A DNA stretch of 60,106 nucleotides, taken from Thermodesulfobacteriota bacterium (GTDB lineage Bacteria > Desulfobacterota > Desulfobacteria > Desulfobacterales > Desulfosudaceae). A program made the position numbers and the translations under genes. The stretch spans positions 1-60,106 of the forward strand of contig JBFMDX010000024.1 in NCBI GenBank assembly GCA_040753795.1, given 5' to 3'. The notes below the pieces were generated by a model. The model ran no database searches. It was given only the letters and a program-made list of their open reading frames with translations, and had not been told where the DNA came from. Below are positions 53,070 to 60,106 of the stretch, in pieces (within the stretch, counting starts at the first letter, position 1; each line of letters opens with the position of its first letter).

Positions 53070-53695
53070 GAACGCCCCGCGACCCCGAAGAAATAGAGCG
53101 AATCCGCAACGTCATCCTGGACCAGGCCCTGGACATCATCATCCGGGAGGGGTTGGACGATCTGACCATGCGCAACCTGGCCGGCCGGGTGGGCATGACC
53201 GCCCCCAACATCTACAACTATTATTCGGGTAAAGACGAAATTTACCTGTCCCTGGTGGTCAAGGGGTTTGAAATGCTGCACGCGGCCCTGGGAAAGGCCC
53301 GGGGCGGACACCGGAATAGAAAGGCCCGGGCCCGGGCCATGATCGAGGCCTATATCCGGTTCGGCATCGACCACTCCCGCTATTACGACATCATGTTTGT
53401 CCTGCCGACACCCAAGCACGACGACTACCGGGGCACGCCCCACGAGCAGCTTTCCGCAACCGAATTGCGGATCTCCATGGAGATCGCCGCCATGGCCGCG
53501 GACATGATCCGGGAGATGGTCGATAAAGAAACGGATGACAGCACCGTCCTCCGCCGCCTGATCCAGGTCTGGAGCCTGCTGCACGGCATGGTCAGCCTGC
53601 ACAACAGCAAGGTGGCCGCTTACGTGGCCGAAGACCTGCCCGAAATCTACCGCCGAACGGCGGATGAACTGATCAGCCTGACCGGGCGAATGTGA
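53066..53695 (+). CDS. TetR/AcrR-family transcriptional regulator
   Basis: The 209-residue protein has an N-terminal helix-turn-helix (about 30-68, with GLDDLTMRNLAGRVGMTAPNIYNYY) and a helical ligand domain. It is the last gene of the operon, overlapping the kinase gene by four bases. It probably binds the GTTAAA/TTTAAC palindromes at 50178-50206 and responds to the pathway substrate or a derivative. It ends one base before the convergent DUF169 gene. Confidence 0.9.
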   Translation: MRTPRDPEEIERIRNVILDQALDIIIREGLDDLTMRNLAGRVGMTAPNIYNYYSGKDEIYLSLVVKGFEMLHAALGKARGGHRNRKARARAMIEAYIRFGIDHSRYYDIMFVLPTPKHDDYRGTPHEQLSATELRISMEIAAMAADMIREMVDKETDDSTVLRRLIQVWSLLHGMVSLHNSKVAAYVAEDLPEIYRRTADELISLTGRM

Positions 53696-53696
53696 G

Positions 53697-54488
53697 TTAC
53701 GCTTCTTTACCGGGTTCTTTCTTAAAGACGATCAGCGGACAGTTCTTGCAGATGTCCGCGCCGGGGAACCCGTCGCCGGGGCGCGTGATGGCGCCGCTGC
53801 CGCACTCATCGATCCGCTCCTTCAGCCGCAGGCAAACCGCCGCGATGGCGGAACCGGGGATGATAACGTTGATTTCGCCCCGTTCGGTCTTGCCGGCGTT
53901 ATAGGCGCCGGAACAGGACGGCAGCATGTTGAATTCCCGGTTAAGGAAACTCCAGATGTTCCCCCCGCAGGCCGAGGAATTCATGGTGATGTTGCCGCGC
54001 AGCGGATGGGTGTCCGTGGCCGCCATGTAATCCACGGCCAGGTGGTAGGCCTGCATGTTGTCGCAGTAGAAATGGACGGTGTCGGGCCCGCCGAAGACAT
54101 CCGCTTTGGCCAGGGGGGCCACGGCGATGCCGATCAGGCCTTCGGTCATGCGGGCCTTGGTCCGGATAAAGCGCTCGGCCTGTTCCAGGGATTTCGTGTA
54201 TTTGGCCTGGCCCTTGATTTCGCCCTCGTCCAGTTCCTTCCAGCCGAAATTGTACTGGGCGTTGCCGCACCCCAGGTGCTTCTTCTCGCCGTAGACGATC
54301 CGGCCCTGCATCCGGGCCGCGATCTCCCACTGGCAGAACGTCAGCGGCTTGACCGGTGAATGGTATTCATCGGCCTTTTCCTTAAAAGCGTCGACCCGGG
54401 ACTGGTCAAAAAAAAATTTAACCGCTATGGGATAATGATAAAGCCGCAACTCCTCCATCAGCATCCGCTGCATTTCCTGATATGTCAT
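53697..54488 (-). CDS. DUF169-family protein
   Basis: The 263-residue protein belongs to the DUF169 family of unknown function, recognised by PIAVKFFFDQ near the start, LTFCQWEIAARMQGR, LGCGNAQYNFGW, and several conserved Cys positions (about 50, 72, 172-173, 191, 249, 252), including ICKNCP near the C-terminus, which could bind metal or an iron-sulfur cluster. No membrane segments are seen. The frame could start at a GTG five codons upstream (54503), but the ATG at 54488 has an AAGGA six bases upstream. It follows the chemoreceptor gene closely and is likely co-transcribed with it. Confidence 0.78.
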   Translation of the reverse strand: MTYQEMQRMLMEELRLYHYPIAVKFFFDQSRVDAFKEKADEYHSPVKPLTFCQWEIAARMQGRIVYGEKKHLGCGNAQYNFGWKELDEGEIKGQAKYTKSLEQAERFIRTKARMTEGLIGIAVAPLAKADVFGGPDTVHFYCDNMQAYHLAVDYMAATDTHPLRGNITMNSSACGGNIWSFLNREFNMLPSCSGAYNAGKTERGEINVIIPGSAIAAVCLRLKERIDECGSGAITRPGDGFPGADICKNCPLIVFKKEPGKEA

Positions 54489-54499
54489 GCGGAATCCTT

Positions 54500-55783
54500 T
54501 CACACCTCGAACTTGCTTACCAGTTGCGTCATCTTTTCGCTCATCAGGGACAGTTTCCCGGCGCTTTCCCGGACCGACTCCCCGGCCGCGCTGACATCGT
54601 CCACCGCCTGCCCCAGGTCGGACATATCGGTCACCATCTGCCGGGAGAGGCCGGCCGATTCCATCACCTTGCGGTTGACGTCCGAAGCGCCGCGATTGAT
54701 CTCTTCCACGTTCCGGGCGATGTCCTTGGTGGAGATGTTCTGCTCTTCGATGGAAGCGGCGATGGACGAAACCACCTCGTCCACCTTGCGGATGACATCG
54801 TTAATCTGACCGATATCACTAATGGTTTCCATCCGGACCCGGGCCATGGCCGTGAGTTTCTGGCGGATGCCTTCCACCGCCTCCTGGGTCTGATTGGCCA
54901 GTTGTTTGACCTCATCGGCGACAACGGCAAAGCCTTTGCCGTAAGCACCCGCCCGGGCCGCTTCGATGGTGGCGTTCAAGGCCAGCAGCTTGGTCTGGTC
55001 GACAATCTCGTTGATGGTGTCGATAATCGTGTTGGCCTCCTGGGCGCTGGACTCCAGCCGCTGAATATTTTCAGCGGCTCTTCCGGTCTGGGACACGGCC
55101 TGGCTGGAAATACCCCGGGCCAGTTCGGTATTGCGGGCGATTTCCCCCACGGTCACGCTCATCCCTTCGATCGACATGGAAATCAGGTTTAACCGCTTGG
55201 CCGACTGCTCGGCCGATTGCGAGACCGTCGCCATGCTTTCATTCATTTCCTTTGAAGCCGCCGATACGTTGGCGGACTGTGCTTTCATCTGCATGGAATT
55301 GGTCTGGAGCTGTCCGGATTTATCCACCAGCACATCCACGGTGCCGGTCAGAATGCCGATGTTCTGAACGATATCGGATACGATCCGGCTCAGGTCCTGG
55401 TAGGTGCCGTAAATGCTGTGAGACAGTTCCCCCAGCTCGTTCTCCGAGGCAAAGGCGCTGGTATCGATGCCGCTGTCCTTGAGCCGTCCCTCGGAGATGG
55501 CGTTGCTGATGGCGACTATGGCCTTGAGCGGCTGATGAATTCTCCGCCGGATCCGCTGCAGCATGAGGAAAAAAACCATTATGCCAAATGGAATAATCCC
55601 GAAGATACTTTCCCAGCGCGTCACATAAAAGACATAGGTGACCAGCGAGGATATCGCCCCGCCCATGACAATGGAATTGCCGATGGTGGTGACAATGGTT
55701 TTCTTGTACGCCAGCCGGACCATGATCACGGCGACCACGGTGGCGGTCCCCGCGCACAGCAGGTACGTCACATGCGGATTCAT
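54500..55783 (-). CDS. Methyl-accepting chemotaxis protein
   Basis: The 427-residue protein has two or three N-terminal membrane helices (about 5-23, 35-54 and 58-75) with almost no periplasmic loop, then a HAMP-like linker and a long cytoplasmic coiled coil. The signalling hairpin tip is DQTKLLALNATIEAARAGAYGKGFAVVADEVKQLA (about residues 264-298). The lack of a large periplasmic domain suggests sensing in the membrane or cytoplasm, perhaps of energy state. The stop is 12 bases before the DUF169 ATG, so they form an operon. Confidence 0.9.
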   Translation of the reverse strand: MNPHVTYLLCAGTATVVAVIMVRLAYKKTIVTTIGNSIVMGGAISSLVTYVFYVTRWESIFGIIPFGIMVFFLMLQRIRRRIHQPLKAIVAISNAISEGRLKDSGIDTSAFASENELGELSHSIYGTYQDLSRIVSDIVQNIGILTGTVDVLVDKSGQLQTNSMQMKAQSANVSAASKEMNESMATVSQSAEQSAKRLNLISMSIEGMSVTVGEIARNTELARGISSQAVSQTGRAAENIQRLESSAQEANTIIDTINEIVDQTKLLALNATIEAARAGAYGKGFAVVADEVKQLANQTQEAVEGIRQKLTAMARVRMETISDIGQINDVIRKVDEVVSSIAASIEEQNISTKDIARNVEEINRGASDVNRKVMESAGLSRQMVTDMSDLGQAVDDVSAAGESVRESAGKLSLMSEKMTQLVSKFEV

Positions 55784-55868
55784 CTTGCAGCCCCTCTCCT
55801 CTTATCCGGTGAATTCAATTTTGAATCGGAAATAATAGCGAAACCGGGAGGATATGTCAATATACGGC

Positions 55869-58133
<2,265 letters not shown>

Positions 58134-58230
58134 TTGCGGCTCCTTATTTCGTCAATTATAAAAATCGGCATTAAGCACTTCCGGGGGATTATACACAGGC
58201 AGACCGGGATGTCCATACCCGGTTTAACCA

Positions 58231-58376
58231 GTTTCCATCCATAAATGGCCTTTTTTCGCAATCTCTGCGTCAAACTGCGGGGCTTTCTGTGCGGCGTACG
58301 AAAAGTACGCCTCCGCAAAACCCCTTGTTTTCCTTGACCTTGCGCAATCCCGCCATGGCGGGACTGGATTGGAAAC
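58231..58376. repeat. MITE-like palindromic element
   Basis: GTTTCCATCC (58231-58240) and GGATTGGAAAC (58366-58376) form near-perfect terminal inverted repeats around 146 bp. Inside are GGCGTAC-GAAAA-GTACGCC (hairpin at about 58293-58311) and the perfect palindrome CCCGCCATGGCGGG (58349-58362). No transposase is encoded. The structure suggests a dispersed, non-autonomous or REP-type element. Short frames across it are not gene-like. Confidence 0.55.
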
Positions 58377-58418
58377 GGTTCAGTGTCCCTTTTCATAGCC
58401 TTGGATGGACACTAAACC
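58377..58418. repeat. Inverted repeat next to the palindromic element
   Basis: GGTTCAGTGTCC (58377-58388) and GGACACTAAACC (58407-58418) match as an inverted repeat at 11 of 12 positions with an 18-nt loop. It directly abuts the 146-bp element and may be part of a larger composite repeat. From here to 58798 the sequence becomes AT-rich and shows only the ATGGTAACCAT palindrome at 58721-58731. Confidence 0.5.
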
Positions 58419-58798
58419 ATGATGACGACGGGCCTGAAAATCCGTCACCCGTATCGCGCCAACCGCCCAATATTTCAGGAATCAATCCGATTTTTCAGGA
58501 CATTGTGGTATCGTCCCTACCGGACGGACAGTATTCCCGCCAGGCGAAGAAAACATTTAATATTATGAAATTATTAGCAATAAATTAAAAAATCAGCGAT
58601 TTTATTTTTCGGCACATTATTCGCAACAGCACTGATATTCATGGGTTTTCACGCCACAAAACGTTCAGCAGGAAAGGATTATGCTGACCCGCTCCGTTTT
58701 CTTGCAACCGGCATAAATGTATGGTAACCATGAAATTACATTTTAATTTATATAAAGCCCGTCAACCGAGTCCCTCTGAAAAAATCAGGAGAAAAAAA

Positions 58799-60073
58799 AT
58801 GAAAAAGCTGGGAACCCTTTTCATCGCCGTCTTGATTACCCTGTCGACCGTGCCGATCGGAGCAACGGAAATGAAAATGTCCGACGTTTTAAACAGCATT
58901 CAGATTCACGGCTTCGTCAGCCAGGGGTTCATGCAGTCCAACCATGACCAGGATTTTCTTATCACGGACTCCCACAAGGGATCATTTGAATTTAACGAAA
59001 TGGCCATCAATTTTTCGTCCCAACTGTTTGACGATCTTTCCCTGGGCATGCAGCTTTTCGGTTATGACCTGGGCGAAAACGGCAACGACGAGGTTGACGT
59101 GGACTGGGCCTTCGGCGATTATGCCTTCAGGGATTACCTGGGATTCCGGGGCGGAATGATGAAGATCCCCTTCGGACTTTACAATGAAACCCGGAAACTG
59201 GATATGGTTCACACCAGCATCCTGCTGCCCACCAGCGTTTATCCGGAATGGTTCCGGGAGTCCTTCAGCCGGATCAAGGGGGGCGGCATTTACGGGGAAC
59301 TTCCCGGCGGCTTTTCCTACCAGGCGCTGGCGGGGACGTCTCCCTTTGAGGAAGAAGGTGGCCTTGCCGACGCTTTTGAATCCCTCATGGCGGACCTGGG
59401 CATGCAAGTCACCGGATCGGACCAGGAATATACCTACACCGGACAACTGCAGTGGGAATCCCCCTTCGGGTTAAAACTCAGCGCCAGCATGTTTTCCATG
59501 AACGACCCCGAAATCACAATGGCCACCGACCTGCCCCTGCCGCCTGAATTTACCGGCGGTCTCGGCCTGACCACGCCGCTCCGGGCCGATGTTGAATTCG
59601 AACCGTTTGAGGTCCGGGTCCTGTCCGCCGAATACATGGCCAAACGCCTCACCCTGGCCGCCGAGTATATTGAGTACGACCTTGATTTCACCATCAACAT
59701 CAGTTCCGTCATGGATCCGGCCACCTTCGCCCTGTTCCCCATTCCGCCGCGGATCGACATCGACACCACCATGCAGGGGTATTACGGCGGAGCCGCTTAC
59801 CGGCTGCTGGACCGTCTGGAAGTCGGCGCCTATTACTCGGAGTTGTACTATGACAAGCACGACAAGGATGGTGATGATTTTGTCCAGACCTATCCCGATA
59901 AGCCCAAATGGGGGGCCTGGCTCAAGGACATCTGCCTGTCCGCCCGCTACGACTTTACCCGGAACTGGTGCGCCAAGGTCGAGGGGCACATCATGGACGG
60001 CACCTTCATGGCCCTGGAAGACGTGGCCAGGAACTGGAACCTCTATGCTGCCAAGGTCACCTACAGTTTTTAA
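58799..60073 (+). CDS. Outer-membrane beta-barrel porin, paralogue of the one at 36969
   Basis: The 424-residue protein has a signal peptide (MKKLGTLFIAVLITL..., cleaved near residue 23, after IGAT) and barrel strands ending in YAAKVTYSF with the C-terminal Phe. The N-terminal half shares the pattern HGFVSQGFM, EMAINFS, LQLFGYDLG-like, VDWAF, RGGMMKIPFGLYNETRKLDMV and LLPTSVYPEWFR with the first porin. The frame is open 26 codons further upstream, but AGGAG lies seven bases before the ATG chosen and a signal peptide begins there. It is preceded by a long AT-rich leader. Substrate is unknown. Confidence 0.85.
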   Translation: MKKLGTLFIAVLITLSTVPIGATEMKMSDVLNSIQIHGFVSQGFMQSNHDQDFLITDSHKGSFEFNEMAINFSSQLFDDLSLGMQLFGYDLGENGNDEVDVDWAFGDYAFRDYLGFRGGMMKIPFGLYNETRKLDMVHTSILLPTSVYPEWFRESFSRIKGGGIYGELPGGFSYQALAGTSPFEEEGGLADAFESLMADLGMQVTGSDQEYTYTGQLQWESPFGLKLSASMFSMNDPEITMATDLPLPPEFTGGLGLTTPLRADVEFEPFEVRVLSAEYMAKRLTLAAEYIEYDLDFTINISSVMDPATFALFPIPPRIDIDTTMQGYYGGAAYRLLDRLEVGAYYSELYYDKHDKDGDDFVQTYPDKPKWGAWLKDICLSARYDFTRNWCAKVEGHIMDGTFMALEDVARNWNLYAAKVTYSF

Positions 60074-60106
60074 ACGCAATTTTGTTCGCGTACGCGATAT
60101 ATCGTC

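Overview
The window reads as a chromosomal segment of a GC-rich, anaerobic, sulfate-reducing bacterium of the Desulfobacterota (Desulfobacterales-like). The evidence is a sixteen-haem Hmc-type cytochrome complex, heterodisulfide-reductase (Hdr) modules, two in-frame UGA codons that read as selenocysteine and are each followed by a SECIS-like hairpin, and a housekeeping gene set typical of the group. No rRNA, tRNA, CRISPR array, integrase or transposase was recognised.

Region 1 (1-12543) is the energy-metabolism block. A cytoplasmic selenocysteine formate dehydrogenase with a NuoG-like iron-sulfur N-terminus (fdhA, minus strand) is divergent from a seven-gene run: hmcA (16 CXXCH), hmcB, hmcC, the tiny hmcD, a cytochrome b fused to ferredoxin and HdrC domains, hdrB, and a double-FAD HdrA with a selenocysteine. 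The inferred path runs from the periplasmic cytochrome c pool through membrane subunits to HdrC, HdrB and HdrA, with formate dehydrogenase as a plausible cytoplasmic partner.

Region 2 (12611-17778) is a tightly packed xseA-xseB-ispA-dxs-tlyA operon (exonuclease VII, isoprenoid precursors, rRNA methylase/hemolysin family). Region 3 (17878-25595) holds an EF-G paralogue, pgi, an AT-richer membrane TPR protein, a short secretin-like protein and a palindromic repeat element. A degenerate second copy of the pgi 3' end lies beyond the TPR gene, which suggests DNA was inserted there. Region 4 (25596-35246) carries fabH, purB and pilD on the minus strand, then lon, tsaB, a CoA-transferase/GNAT fusion and rsmG on the plus strand. 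Region 5 (35247-39425) has a cold-shock protein beside an RRM RNA-binding protein, a small phosphate-binding-like protein with an outer-membrane porin, and an EamA transporter.

Region 6 (39561-45156) is ileS-lspA-lgt-holA: isoleucyl-tRNA synthetase, two lipoprotein-maturation enzymes and a large DNA polymerase III delta subunit. Region 7 (45140-50072, minus) is trkH, an overlapping membrane sensor that stops after its HAMP domain, and a hybrid histidine kinase. Region 8 (50224-53695) is a saccharopine-dehydrogenase-like protein, an FGGY kinase and a TetR regulator; the promoter carries two GTTAAA/TTTAAC palindromes that look like a self-regulatory operator. Region 9 (53697-60106) holds a DUF169 protein overlapping a chemoreceptor operon, tex, a palindromic intergenic element and a second porin paralogous to the one in region 5.
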